Positions 17,109 through 25,474 are shown, numbered from the stretch's first letter. The stretch is DNA of 64,000 nucleotides from VMCP01 sp964408945 (GCA_964408945.1 CAYPBJ010000010.1:1-64000); one strand, 5' to 3'. Translations and numbers: made by a program. The notes: a model not told the origin generated them from the letters alone.

Positions 17109-17489
17109 ATGAATTTTCCTGAAAATTTAAAGTACACCAAAGACCACGAGTGGATCTTGGTTGAAGGTGATCAAGCTACCATTGGTATCACTGAGTTTGC
17201 GCAAGGCGAGTTGGGCGATATCGTTTTTGTTGATATTGCCACTCAAGGTGAGACTTTAGGTGCAGAAGAAGTTTTCGGTTCAGTAGAAGCCGTAAAAACC
17301 GTGAGCGAACTATACATGCCCGTTGCTGGTGAAGTATTAGAAGTGAATTCTTCTCTTGACGGCACTCCTGAATCAATTAACGCTGACCCATACGGTGACG
17401 GTTGGATGATCAAGGTGAAAATGTCAAATGCTGCTGATGCAGACGCTTTATTGACCGCTGATCAGTACAAAGCCCTTATTGGTGCTTAA
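17109..17489 (+). CDS. gcvH: glycine cleavage system H protein
   Basis: Lipoyl carrier that shuttles the aminomethyl group between the P and T proteins and presents the dihydrolipoyl arm to the L protein. The 126 aa length is standard. The lipoylated residue is Lys63 in SVEAVKTVSEL. The N-terminal KYTKDHEW and the C-terminal DPYGDGWMIK stretches are classic. The stop overlaps the start of the VanZ-like gene, a common Bacteroidota pairing. Confidence 0.96.
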   Translation: MNFPENLKYTKDHEWILVEGDQATIGITEFAQGELGDIVFVDIATQGETLGAEEVFGSVEAVKTVSELYMPVAGEVLEVNSSLDGTPESINADPYGDGWMIKVKMSNAADADALLTADQYKALIGA

Positions 17490-17883
17490 TTTTAAAAACA
17501 CAATTTTTAAATGGGTCCCCGCAATTTTGTGGGGACTTTTTATTTCTTGGGCAACCTTAAAGCCCACGAGCCATTCAACTTTGAGTATCCCCATCTGGGC
17601 CGCCTCCCTTCATTTAGATAAATGGGTGCATTTTGGATTTTGGTTCATTTGGACATTCATCTTCCTTAAGGGAGTTAAACCTACAGGGATTTTTGCATTG
17701 GTTTCGCTTGTTTTTTTCTCTGCATACGGCGGATTCATTGAATTGCTTCAAGGCTCAATGAATTTAGGTAGAACTTGTGATATTTGGGACTGGGTAGCCG
17801 ATACGTTGGGTGTGATCGCGGTTCCTATATATAATAAATTGTTGGGGTCACAAAAAAGGCCCGCCAAAGCGAGCCTTTTTTAA
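17479..17883 (+). CDS. VanZ-like family membrane protein
   Basis: Small integral membrane protein with four hydrophobic segments (about residues 12-28, 45-65, 70-92, 108-125). The VanZ signature residues are present: DKWVHFGFW, then GGFIELLQG, then R-x2-DIWDWVADTLG. VanZ itself gives low-level teicoplanin resistance, but most family members have no known function, so no resistance is claimed. The start is a TTG at 17479 or GTG at 17482, inside the gcvH end. A hairpin terminator overlaps the last codons. Confidence 0.8.
   Translation: MVLNFKNTIFKWVPAILWGLFISWATLKPTSHSTLSIPIWAASLHLDKWVHFGFWFIWTFIFLKGVKPTGIFALVSLVFFSAYGGFIELLQGSMNLGRTCDIWDWVADTLGVIAVPIYNKLLGSQKRPAKASLF
17852..17881. terminator. 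bidirectional intrinsic terminator between VanZ-like and the convergent exported-protein gene
   Basis: AAAAAAGGC-c-CGC-caaa-GCG-a-GCCTTTTTT: an almost perfect hairpin with an A-run on one side and a T-run on the other, usable from both strands. It lies within the last codons of the VanZ-like gene (stop at 17881-17883) and downstream of the minus-strand gene ending at 17918. Confidence 0.8.
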
Positions 17884-17917
17884 GATTGATGTTCTATCTT
17901 AAAAAGATGTAAGAATC

Positions 17918-18370
17918 TTATTTGAACATGGTAGCTTGGTAACCACGGCTAGCGTCGCCTTTCAAAGACAAACTAACAGTAATTGATCCTTGAGCACCAG
18001 CTTTGGTTTTCAACTGCTTAGCCATAGCTTCAGACATGAAAACACAAGTAGTCCATTCTGGATCTTCTTTAATGCTAACTTTCAATTTTTGAGAACCAAC
18101 CGGAGGATTGCAAGGGGCTGTCTGTGCACCTTTTGCGCCTGGAGCAGCATGTGGAGCTGCATGAGGAGCACCAGCAGGAGCACCTACTGCCTGTTGGCCA
18201 GGACCGCTTACAGCTTCGAAAGTTACAGTAATTCCTGTAACCATCACTTGACGGTTGTTGTAGTTTTTTTGATTTTGAGCGAACTGCATACCAGCAACTT
18301 GCTCACCTTGTGCCATAACTGCGCCAATCATTAAGATTCCAGCAGCTAAAAAAGAAGTGATTTTTTTCAT
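17918..18370 (-). CDS. small exported protein with Ala/Pro/His-rich linker, function unknown
   Basis: Not recognised. A clear signal peptide (cleavage after VMAQ, residue 21) points to the periplasm or beyond. Residues about 30-50 (NNRQVMVTGITV) and the C-terminal beta-rich half (SITVSLSLKGD) could form a small OB-like barrel. Between them, about residues 60-82 form a low-complexity linker made of GAP, APHA and APGA units. One Cys on either side of the second half (near residues 87 and 109) may form a disulphide. The gene stands alone between a terminator and the tRNA-Cys unit. Confidence 0.6.
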   Translation of the reverse strand: MKKITSFLAAGILMIGAVMAQGEQVAGMQFAQNQKNYNNRQVMVTGITVTFEAVSGPGQQAVGAPAGAPHAAPHAAPGAKGAQTAPCNPPVGSQKLKVSIKEDPEWTTCVFMSEAMAKQLKTKAGAQGSITVSLSLKGDASRGYQATMFK

Positions 18371-18462
18371 ATTTCAGAGTTTGTAATGCAATCTAAATTA
18401 ATTATTTGTCTAATCGTTCAATTTGTGTTCGATATTATATAATGTTATATGTAAATAGTGTA

Positions 18463-18500
18463 AAAAAAACAAAAACGCCCCAATAATTTGAGGCGTTTTA
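18463..18500 (-). terminator. intrinsic terminator of tRNA-Cys
   Basis: Read on the minus strand: a 9-bp stem ACGCCTCAA/TTGGGGCGT (one G-T pair) with an ATTA loop, followed by a run of Ts interrupted once by G. It begins directly after the tRNA 3' end. Confidence 0.8.
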
Positions 18501-18503
18501 GGG

Positions 18504-18574
18504 AGGTCGGAACCGGATTCGAACCGGTGTAAAGGGTTTTGCAGACCCGTGCCTAGCCGCTCGGCCATCCGACC
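18504..18574 (-). tRNA. tRNA-Cys (GCA)
   Basis: Minus-strand cloverleaf: 7-bp acceptor GGTCGGA/TCCGACC, D arm GCC...GGC, anticodon loop CTGCAAA (anticodon GCA), T arm ACCGG-TTCGAAT-CCGGT. The discriminator base is U, the tRNA-Cys identity base. CCA is not encoded (CCC follows), so it must be added enzymatically. Confidence 0.96.
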
Positions 18575-18590
18575 TTATTTTTAAGGACTG

Positions 18591-18598
18591 CAAAAATA
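18591..18598 (-). promoter_or_regulatory. -7 promoter element of tRNA-Cys
   Basis: Minus-strand TATTTTTG (TAnnTTTG) 16 nt before the mature tRNA 5' end. A TTG lies 20 nt further upstream as a possible -33 element. Confidence 0.55.
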
Positions 18599-18667
18599 AC
18601 CCAATTCAAGCAATCCCACAACTAGAACCGATAAAATTATTTTAATAGACGATAATTGGAACTTTAA

Positions 18668-19348
18668 TTAGCGTTCAGAAATGATTTTACCGTCTGCCAT
18701 TGTGATTACTCGGTCAGTGCGTTTGGCAAAATCATCATCGTGGGTGACAATGAGCATAGACATTCCTAGGCTAGCTGTTAAGTCTTTGAAAATTCCAAAA
18801 ACCAAATCCGCATTTTTAGAATCTAAATTTCCCGTGGGTTCGTCACCCATAATGATATCTGGGTCATTGATTAGTGCTCGGGCGATGGCGACGCGCTGTT
18901 TTTGTCCGCCAGAGATTTGAGTGGCACGTTTCTTGGCCTGCTCTGCAATATCTAACATCTTGAGTTTCTCATAGGCAATGTGTTCAACCTCTGCGCGAGA
19001 CTTTAACCCGAGTTTTAAAGCAGGCATCATGACGTTTTCCAACACTGAAAACTCAGGCAACAAATAGTGAAATTGAAACACAAAGCCAATATGCTCATTG
19101 CGAACCTTGGCCAGTTCATTGGGTGATTTGCCCGTAAGTAATTCTCCTTTGAGCCAAATTTCACCTTCGTAATTCGTGTCCATGGTGCTTAATAAGTACA
19201 ATAAGGTACTTTTTCCGCACCCACTTTTTCCTTGAATAGATACAAATTCTCCTTTGTTCATAGAGAAATTTACCCCATTCAAGACCTGAACTTTTACCGG
19301 GTCGTAAAAGTACTTATTGATATTCCTGACTTCCAGAATGACACTCAT
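18668..19348 (-). CDS. ABC transporter ATP-binding protein (LolD/MacB-type)
   Basis: ATPase of a mechanotransmission-type (MacB/LolCDE/FtsE) transporter. Motifs: Walker A GKSGCGKST (about residues 39-47), signature ISGGQKQRVAIAR, Walker B IIMGDEPTGNLDS, then the switch His in VTHDD. At 226 aa it is a stand-alone ATPase that pairs with the FtsX-like permease encoded 1 nt upstream and the adaptor before that. The adaptor argues for MacB-like export rather than lipoprotein release, but both remain possible. Confidence 0.9.
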   Translation of the reverse strand: MSVILEVRNINKYFYDPVKVQVLNGVNFSMNKGEFVSIQGKSGCGKSTLLYLLSTMDTNYEGEIWLKGELLTGKSPNELAKVRNEHIGFVFQFHYLLPEFSVLENVMMPALKLGLKSRAEVEHIAYEKLKMLDIAEQAKKRATQISGGQKQRVAIARALINDPDIIMGDEPTGNLDSKNADLVFGIFKDLTASLGMSMLIVTHDDDFAKRTDRVITMADGKIISER

Positions 19349-19349
19349 G

Positions 19350-20615
19350 TTATTGTCCTCTAATGATTTCTACAGGGTCAATTTTACTGGCTTTACGAGC
19401 AGGAAGATATCCCGCAAAAAAAGTAGTGACAAGCGCAAACAGACTTCCGCCTATATAAAATGCAAGTTCAAAATTCACAGGGAACGTCTTAACCGTGGGT
19501 AAGGCCTCCGTTTCAAAAGGCGCTTTGCTGATCAATACGCTGACACCGTAACCCATTAAAAGTCCTACAGCACCGCCAATAATGCCAATCAATAATGCTT
19601 GATAAATGAATATGCGTTTCACATCTCCGCCTGAAAATCCCATAGCCTTTAATATAGCAATGTCGTTCATTTTTTCATAAATCAACATGTTCAGAATATT
19701 GTATATCCCAAATCCAGCAACAATTAAAAGCGTAATAGAAACAGCATAACTTATGAGGTTTCTGATGCTAGTTCCGGTTTCGAATTGGGCATTAGCGGTA
19801 TTGATGTCAACGGCATGTACACCAAATGATTCCGAAATCTCATCAGTCATGGGAATTGCATTTTCAATGTCTTTGAGTTTGATATACAGATCAGTAGCAT
19901 AGGATGGGCCCTCATTGGCCGCCATTTGAGCGGTTTTAATATTGGCGTAACTTTGAATATTGTCTACATCAGCAAGTCCACTTTGGAAAAAAGCCACAAT
20001 CTTCAATCTCATCGATTCACCGTTCGGCGTAATCAACGGTACATAATCTCCCACTTTCAGACGTAGTTTTTTTGCCACCCCAGCACCTAAGATGATCCCG
20101 GTTTTACTGTTATTGAGATCTTCAGGTTTACCGCCGATCACATATTGATTGAAATTAAACAATTTCTCTTGTTCAATGGCGTCTATTCCCATTAAGTTTC
20201 CATTCAGAAGCACACTTCCCGATTGGTAAAACACCCTTGCCGATACCAGAGGAGTAATACCCTTAACTCGCGGGTCTTTTTGAAGGGCGAGTCTGATGCC
20301 CTGGTTGTTTCTAATGCTTGCTTGTGACCTCCGAGGTTTTACATTTTCAATAACGTGCACAAAGCCAGAATCTTTGAAAGGATCAGCCAGTTCAATGGGT
20401 TGTACCTTGCTCGCCTCAACTTCATTGTAAATTCTAATGTGAGGAGTTCTGTTGAGGATTAAACCGTCTAACAAGCCATTTAAACCGGTCATGAAGCTCA
20501 TCAAAATAATGTAGGTGCCAATTCCAAAGGTCACCCCAAGTGCAGCAATAATTGATTGCTTTTTGCGCTCAACTAAATGGGTACGAGCTATTTTTACCAA
20601 GACCGAATTGTTCAT
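19350..20615 (-). CDS. ABC transporter permease (FtsX/LolC/MacB family)
   Basis: Membrane subunit with the type VII ABC layout: one helix near residues 25-48, a large periplasmic MacB_PCD domain (about 50-275), then three helices near 283-310, 335-360 and 375-400. The C-terminal signature LPARKASKIDPVEIIRG is conserved in the family. At 421 aa it fits. It lies 3 nt downstream of the adaptor gene and 1 nt upstream of the ATPase gene, forming a three-gene operon without a TolC component. Confidence 0.88.
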   Translation of the reverse strand: MNNSVLVKIARTHLVERKKQSIIAALGVTFGIGTYIILMSFMTGLNGLLDGLILNRTPHIRIYNEVEASKVQPIELADPFKDSGFVHVIENVKPRRSQASIRNNQGIRLALQKDPRVKGITPLVSARVFYQSGSVLLNGNLMGIDAIEQEKLFNFNQYVIGGKPEDLNNSKTGIILGAGVAKKLRLKVGDYVPLITPNGESMRLKIVAFFQSGLADVDNIQSYANIKTAQMAANEGPSYATDLYIKLKDIENAIPMTDEISESFGVHAVDINTANAQFETGTSIRNLISYAVSITLLIVAGFGIYNILNMLIYEKMNDIAILKAMGFSGGDVKRIFIYQALLIGIIGGAVGLLMGYGVSVLISKAPFETEALPTVKTFPVNFELAFYIGGSLFALVTTFFAGYLPARKASKIDPVEIIRGQ

Positions 20616-20618
20616 GGT

Positions 20619-21707
20619 TTATTTCTTCTTTTTCAGTGGAAGCAAAACCGTTTCGCCATCCTTTAAACCATCCAATACTTCCACGAAAAGATCGCTTTTT
20701 AATCCGGGTTTAATGGTCTTTAGTCCATCTGATGTTTCCACTTGATTGTTCTCTTTTAGAAATTTTTGAGGAATCACCAATGCGTTGTTTTTTGTTTCAA
20801 TGACAATATTTGCCTCGGCGGTAAGTCCTGGAATTAAGTTGGGGATATCCTCGGTGAAAACAGCTTCGGCTTTGAAAGATTGGGTTTTAGCATCAATTGC
20901 GGGAGTAATATTTGAGATTTTAGCTTTGAAACTCTTGGAAAAAGCATCCATCTTAACCCAAACCTCTTGTCCGCGTTGAATTTTTTCTAAATCTACTTCG
21001 TCAATTTCTAATTCAATGAAAAAGGATTGTCCTGATCCAACAACAGCAGCAACCTGTTGAGGGCCAACCAAATCACCTTTGTTAAGCGGCAAGGAAAATA
21101 CCTGTCCTTCAATCTCACTGCTAATTGTAAAGAACTTCAGGTTTTCATTGGCGTTATTTTGATTCAATTCAGCTATTTTCTGGCTGTATTGTTTTTGTTT
21201 TTGGAGCTGTAATCTTTTAGATGTTAAAATGGTTAGTTGACTTTTTGAGGCATCGAATTTTAACTTTCTCAATTCCAACTGGTTTTTACTGCCAATTCCC
21301 TCAGAAAACAACTTGCTTTGTCTAGCGAAATCTATCGAATCTTGTTCAACTGTTTTTCTTGCGAGCAAAATTTGATTTCTCAATTGCAACAAGTCGTATT
21401 CTGGAAGTTCGGCTTGTTTTTTTTGCATTTCGGCAAGTTCAATGTTGTTAAGCTGAATATTGGTACTGATTCTTCCAATTTCTTGACCCACTTTAACGGT
21501 TTCGCCCTCTTTTACCGTATACCCCAAAAATCTGCCTGTTGACAAGGGTCTAACATCGTATTGGTTAAGTGCTTTAACCTTGCCACTGGCATATACGGAG
21601 TGTACAATGTTCTTTCTTTTTGCTTGCGTCGATTCGTATTTTTCGCCGCACGAAATTAAAAATGTAGCAAAAATAGCCAATAGAAGGGGGTAGGTGTGGG
21701 GCTTCAT
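20619..21707 (-). CDS. lipoprotein periplasmic adaptor of an ABC exporter (HlyD/MacA family)
   Basis: Membrane-fusion protein of 362 aa. Instead of a transmembrane anchor it has a lipobox with Cys20 (FLISC). Lipoyl halves at about residues 55-80 and 200-225 flank a coiled coil (about 85-190), and a beta-barrel domain follows. The gene is the first of the adaptor-permease-ATPase operon. A -7-like sequence with one mismatch (GACCTTTG, minus strand, 21712-21719) ends 4 nt before the ATG. The cognate outer-membrane channel is not in this operon. Confidence 0.85.
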   Translation of the reverse strand: MKPHTYPLLLAIFATFLISCGEKYESTQAKRKNIVHSVYASGKVKALNQYDVRPLSTGRFLGYTVKEGETVKVGQEIGRISTNIQLNNIELAEMQKKQAELPEYDLLQLRNQILLARKTVEQDSIDFARQSKLFSEGIGSKNQLELRKLKFDASKSQLTILTSKRLQLQKQKQYSQKIAELNQNNANENLKFFTISSEIEGQVFSLPLNKGDLVGPQQVAAVVGSGQSFFIELEIDEVDLEKIQRGQEVWVKMDAFSKSFKAKISNITPAIDAKTQSFKAEAVFTEDIPNLIPGLTAEANIVIETKNNALVIPQKFLKENNQVETSDGLKTIKPGLKSDLFVEVLDGLKDGETVLLPLKKKK

Positions 21708-21729
21708 TATACAAAGGTCATTAAAATGT

Positions 21730-23421
21730 TCAAAATTTCATTTTCTTTCCACCGATGAATGTACGCTTCACGCTAATTCTTTTCAAATCATCTACGGAGC
21801 ATTCTAAAATATCTTTGTCGAGAATCATAAAATCAGCCACTTTATTGGCTTCAATACTTCCTTTCCAAGTATCTTCTCTGTTAGCATAGGCTGCCCAAAG
21901 TGTCATCCCTAGCAAAGTTTCTTTTCGACCTAAAGCTTGTTTCGGTAAAAAGGGAACTGTTAAATTTCCAGCAATATCCATCCGCTGCGTAGCAGAATAA
22001 AAAGATGCAAAAGGGTTGATGGCTTCAACCGGGAAATCCGTTCCAATTGCTACAACTCCAGCACTTTTTAGTAAATCTTTATATGCATAAGCACCCGATT
22101 GAGGGTTGTAAAATTGAGTATAACCAATTCTCTGAGTTGAATCAATGCAAAGTCTTGACATTGCCCATGGCGCGTCTGAAGTAGCATGTGTGGGCTGAAT
22201 ACTCGGAATTATTCCCCAATTAGAAAGCTGTTTTTGATCACGGGGATCAACAATTTGTGCATGTTCTATCCTCCAACGAGCGTCAAATCCTTCCGGGATG
22301 GTTTGCTTGAAATTGTTAATAACTAACTTGTTGGCCGAGTCACCAATGGCATGAACACAGACTTGAAAGTTCTTATTTAACAAATATTGAGTGTAATAAC
22401 TGAATTGACCGTAACTCATTAGTTGAAGTCCGTGATATCCATTTCTATCACAGTAATCCGTTTTCAGTAAGGCACCTTTAGAGCCTAATGCACCGTCTAA
22501 ATAAATTTTCATACTTTCGCAATGCATGAGGTAATTATTGGGGATTTCATTGGTCCCCACTTTGATTAAATTCTCATCTTTACCAGAAAGCATGGCACAA
22601 AACCGCATGTGAATTTTCTGATCTTTTTGCAATTTTTGCAAATAATTCATTTCATCCAATTCTAAACCAGCTTCATCTAAAGTAGTCAGACCATATTTAT
22701 AGATGGTTTTTGCCTGTTTTACAACGGCTTTAGTCAGTTCTTTTTCATCCATTGGAGGAATGAATTTCCTTACCCAATCAGAGGCATTATCTACAAATAT
22801 TCCTGTTGGTTTTCCGCTGGCATCTTTCATGATCTCACCGCCAGCGATGATTGTGTCCCAATTCAAATTCAACGTTTTTAGTGCTATATCATTGACCCAG
22901 ATGGCATGTCCATCAACTCTTGATAAACAGACGGGTTTTTTTGATGCTCCTTTAAGGTCAACTGCCGTAGGAAATGTTTTTTCGCTCCAGTCATTTTGAT
23001 CCCAACCACGTCCAACAATCCATGCGCGTTTGGTTTTGAATTTCTTTACTTTTTTATAAACCTCAGATTTGCTTTTTGTGCCAAAAACATTGACTTCTTT
23101 GGTGCCCCTGCAATAAGCCAAAAAATGACAGTGCGCATCTATGAAACCAGGATACAGATATCCAGTGTGTTTATTGATTTTTGCTGTTGGATATTTTAAT
23201 TGAGCGTCATTCAATGAACCCGTAAAACGAATCCATCCATTCTCTTCAACAAAGCACTCCACTGTTGACATAGCTGTATCACAAACGTAAATCTTTGTTG
23301 CTGTGTGAATTGTAGCTTGCGCGTTCAAATAATTTGAGGTCAATACACAAAAAATCAATAAAAATTGAACGAATTTTTGGGGGACAAACGTTTTTAGATT
23401 GTTATACCTTTGTTTAATCAT
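21730..23421 (-). CDS. secreted amidohydrolase (YtcJ-like)
   Basis: Metal-dependent hydrolase of the amidohydrolase superfamily, amidohydro_3 group. A signal peptide (about residues 16-34, cleavage near LNAQ) exports it. The first metal-binding motif is GFIDAHCHF (about residues 93-101). Later metal ligands are in IEHAQ (about 384) and the Asp in GTDFPVEAINP. At 563 aa it has the length of YtcJ and related imidases. The substrate is unknown. Its promoter overlaps the divergent OB-fold gene promoter, and the predicted transcript is nearly leaderless. Confidence 0.85.
   Translation of the reverse strand: MIKQRYNNLKTFVPQKFVQFLLIFCVLTSNYLNAQATIHTATKIYVCDTAMSTVECFVEENGWIRFTGSLNDAQLKYPTAKINKHTGYLYPGFIDAHCHFLAYCRGTKEVNVFGTKSKSEVYKKVKKFKTKRAWIVGRGWDQNDWSEKTFPTAVDLKGASKKPVCLSRVDGHAIWVNDIALKTLNLNWDTIIAGGEIMKDASGKPTGIFVDNASDWVRKFIPPMDEKELTKAVVKQAKTIYKYGLTTLDEAGLELDEMNYLQKLQKDQKIHMRFCAMLSGKDENLIKVGTNEIPNNYLMHCESMKIYLDGALGSKGALLKTDYCDRNGYHGLQLMSYGQFSYYTQYLLNKNFQVCVHAIGDSANKLVINNFKQTIPEGFDARWRIEHAQIVDPRDQKQLSNWGIIPSIQPTHATSDAPWAMSRLCIDSTQRIGYTQFYNPQSGAYAYKDLLKSAGVVAIGTDFPVEAINPFASFYSATQRMDIAGNLTVPFLPKQALGRKETLLGMTLWAAYANREDTWKGSIEANKVADFMILDKDILECSVDDLKRISVKRTFIGGKKMKF
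23405..23412 (+). promoter_or_regulatory. -7 promoter element of the OB-fold/YceI/cytochrome operon
   Basis: TACCTTTG (TAnnTTTG) 30 nt before the ATG at 23443. It lies inside the first codons of the divergent amidohydrolase gene. Confidence 0.6.
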
Positions 23422-23426
23422 CTATT

Positions 23427-23434
23427 CAAATTTA
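23427..23434 (-). promoter_or_regulatory. -7 promoter element of the amidohydrolase gene
   Basis: Minus-strand TAAATTTG ends 5 nt before the amidohydrolase ATG at 23421. It lies within the 5' leader of the opposite operon, so the two transcription units overlap at their 5' ends. Confidence 0.6.
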
Positions 23435-23442
23435 AACATTCT

Positions 23443-23904
23443 ATGAAGTTAGCCAATCGAAAAATTCTTGTATGGTCTGTGGTAGCAGTAATTTTAGTGT
23501 CAGTTGCAGTAGTGTTTTTTATGGCAACAGAATCAAATTCAGGTGTTGTAGAAGAGGAAGCCAAATATAAATTAACGGTTTCTGATTGGGTAAAAGAAGG
23601 CTTGGAAACATCAGATAGTAGTTTCAATCAGAAATACGTTGGACAAATTGTTGAGATTAGCGGTAAAGTGGCTTCGGTGAAAGCATTAGAGGCACAGAAT
23701 AGCACTAACGTAAAATTGGAAAGCGGGCAAGAAGAAGTCATTGTTGGGGCGCTTTTCAATAAAACATCACAAGAGATTCAAGAATTAGCTCCCGGCCAAG
23801 ATGTTACGGTAGTTTGCGAATGCAACGGAGTTTCTAAACCGGAAGAAGATGATCTTATCAGTGAAGTATTATTCACTCTAAAACATTGTCAATTAAAAAA
23901 ATAA
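23443..23904 (+). CDS. membrane-anchored OB-fold (tRNA_anti-like) protein
   Basis: One N-terminal membrane helix (about residues 8-28) followed by a single OB-type beta-barrel: SDWVKEGLE, then YVGQIVEISGKVASVKA (strand 1-2), VIVGALF, and a closing strand with two Cys (VVCECNG). This is the tRNA_anti-like family found anchored in Bacteroidota envelopes; no nucleic acid role is implied for an exported copy. I use the ATG at 23443 (153 aa) because upstream in-frame codons lie between promoter and start. It heads the YceI/cytochrome/DUF5777 operon, 9 nt before yceI. Confidence 0.75.
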   Translation: MKLANRKILVWSVVAVILVSVAVVFFMATESNSGVVEEEAKYKLTVSDWVKEGLETSDSSFNQKYVGQIVEISGKVASVKALEAQNSTNVKLESGQEEVIVGALFNKTSQEIQELAPGQDVTVVCECNGVSKPEEDDLISEVLFTLKHCQLKK

Positions 23905-23913
23905 ATCATAAAT

Positions 23914-24465
23914 ATGAAAAAGTACATTGCAGTTTTCTTGATGGCTACTCTCTTTACAGTGGGTACATTATTCTCTCAAGCCATCGTTTACAAAACATCT
24001 ACTGGAAATATCACTTTTGTTAGTGAAACAGAATTTGAGAAATTTTCTGCCGTTAACAACCAAGTTACCGCAGCAATATCTTCACAAGGGAAGGTACAAT
24101 TCAAAGCGCCGGTAAATTCTTTTGATTTTGAAAAGAAGTTAATGCAAACCCATTTCCAAGAGAATTATATGGAGTCTGCTACCTTTCCCAATGGTGTTTT
24201 TAAAGGGCAAATTGAAGATTTGAAGTCATTCAACTTAGGTAAAAGTGGCACATATTCGGTCACTGTAAAAGGCACACTAGAAATTCACGGTGTAACCAAA
24301 GAAGTTGTAATTCCAGGGAAAATTGTAGTTGACGGCGACCAAGTAACGTTGAAATCTAACTTTTCCATCTCTTGTGCTGAATACGGCGTAAAAATTCCGA
24401 AAAACAACGTAAATCAAATTTCTGATAGTATTAAGATTTCCGTTAATTGTTCTTTATCTAAATAA
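23914..24465 (+). CDS. YceI family protein
   Basis: Periplasmic lipocalin-like barrel of 183 aa; characterised family members bind polyisoprenoids or quinone-like lipids. The signal peptide ends near FSQ (residue 22). Family features follow: NITFVSETEFEKFSA, a central FPNGVFKGQIEDL, and the C-terminal strand VTLKSNFSISCAEYGVKIP. Two Cys lie near the C-terminus. Placement between an OB-fold protein and haem-motif lipoproteins suggests a link to lipid-soluble redox carriers, which is an inference. Confidence 0.88.
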   Translation: MKKYIAVFLMATLFTVGTLFSQAIVYKTSTGNITFVSETEFEKFSAVNNQVTAAISSQGKVQFKAPVNSFDFEKKLMQTHFQENYMESATFPNGVFKGQIEDLKSFNLGKSGTYSVTVKGTLEIHGVTKEVVIPGKIVVDGDQVTLKSNFSISCAEYGVKIPKNNVNQISDSIKISVNCSLSK

Positions 24466-24473
24466 TTGCACAA

Positions 24474-25118
24474 ATGAAAACGGTCTTTTTTGGTGCAGTC
24501 ATTGCTGCGTCAGGTTTGTTTGTGGGCTCATGTCAGCATGAAGTTCTACCCAATGTTAATGCATCTGATATTTGTTTTGAGCGCGACGTATTGCCCATTT
24601 TTGTATCCAATTGTGCCATGAATGGTTGCCACGACGCAGGTACAGCGGCAGAAGATTATATCCTGACAAATTACGCCACCATTTTGTCAGAAGGCATTCG
24701 ACCAGGAAGACCTGAAAATTCGAAAATTTGGGAGGAAATTGAAGAAAATGAAATGCCCCCAAATCATCCATTGACCGCCGAGCAAAAATCCATCATTAAA
24801 ACATGGATCGCTGCAGGGGCTCCCAATGGAGTGAATTGCAGCAGCAATTGTGATTCTTCTTTATTCACCTATTCAGAGGCTGTGTCGCCCATCATTACTA
24901 AAAACTGTGTAGGATGCCATCAATATCCTAGTGCTAGTGGTAGTGTTGATTTGAGTTCATATCAAGGGGTTCGAGACATCGCAAAATCAGGAGCTTTTGT
25001 TCATAGTGTGCAAGGCACCAACGGGTATAAAAAAATGCCACCTTCGGGTGCAGGATTGTCTGAATGTGAAATTAATCAAATTAAAAAATGGGTAGCAAAC
25101 GGGGCTCAACAAAATTAA
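24474..25118 (+). CDS. di-haem c-type cytochrome-like lipoprotein
   Basis: Lipobox Cys20 (VGSC) gives an outer-membrane or periplasmic lipoprotein. Two cytochrome-type domains follow. The first has an unusual CX4CH haem motif (Cys47, Cys52, His53); the second has a canonical CXXCH (Cys145, Cys148, His149). Each domain ends in a Met-Pro-Pro (EMPP and KMPP), good candidates for the axial Met ligand. At 214 aa it resembles the planctomycete-type cytochrome domains frequent in Bacteroidota. The last 31 bp overlap the next lipoprotein gene in another frame. Confidence 0.82.
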   Translation: MKTVFFGAVIAASGLFVGSCQHEVLPNVNASDICFERDVLPIFVSNCAMNGCHDAGTAAEDYILTNYATILSEGIRPGRPENSKIWEEIEENEMPPNHPLTAEQKSIIKTWIAAGAPNGVNCSSNCDSSLFTYSEAVSPIITKNCVGCHQYPSASGSVDLSSYQGVRDIAKSGAFVHSVQGTNGYKKMPPSGAGLSECEINQIKKWVANGAQQN

Positions 25119-25474
25119 TTTCGGCAAGCCTAATTGCTCTAGTTACAGTTTTAGGTTCATGCTATTACGATAAGTCTGAGAGTCTTTACGGCGTAACAAA
25201 ATGCGATACAACCAATGTGGGTTATTCAAATGTGATTTCACCAATCATTCAACGTGATTGTGCAGGTTGCCATTCGGGGTCAGGAGCTTCAGCTGGAATT
25301 CAATTGTACGATTACACCTCCGTTAAAACATACATGAGCTCAAATAAAATGCGTTTGGTGGGTTCTGTAAAATGGGATGGTACTGCATCAAATATGCCCA
25401 AGGGTGGTAATAAATGGAGCAATTGCAACATCAACTCAATGGAGGCTTGGGTCAATCAAGGCATGAAACCATGA
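25088..25474 (+). CDS. mono-haem c-type cytochrome-like lipoprotein
   Basis: Lipoprotein with lipobox Cys25 (VLGSC) and one haem motif CAGCH (Cys58, Cys61, His62). An NMPKGG near residue 106 supplies a likely axial Met. It is 128 aa. The ATG lies 31 bp inside the previous gene; having its own signal peptide and lipobox shows it is a separate gene and not a frameshifted tail. Its stop overlaps the next start (ATGA at 25471). Confidence 0.8.
   Translation: MGSKRGSTKLISASLIALVTVLGSCYYDKSESLYGVTKCDTTNVGYSNVISPIIQRDCAGCHSGSGASAGIQLYDYTSVKTYMSSNKMRLVGSVKWDGTASNMPKGGNKWSNCNINSMEAWVNQGMKP

Noticed and set aside
17479..17883. Glycopeptide resistance gene (VanZ)
   Set aside because: Only the VanZ-like membrane fold is shared; no van cluster, and the family is common in non-resistant bacteria.
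24474..25474. Possible single haem protein split by a frameshift between the two cytochrome-like genes
   Set aside because: The second gene has its own signal peptide and lipobox Cys25 and its own complete haem domain; the 31-bp overlap fits translational coupling.
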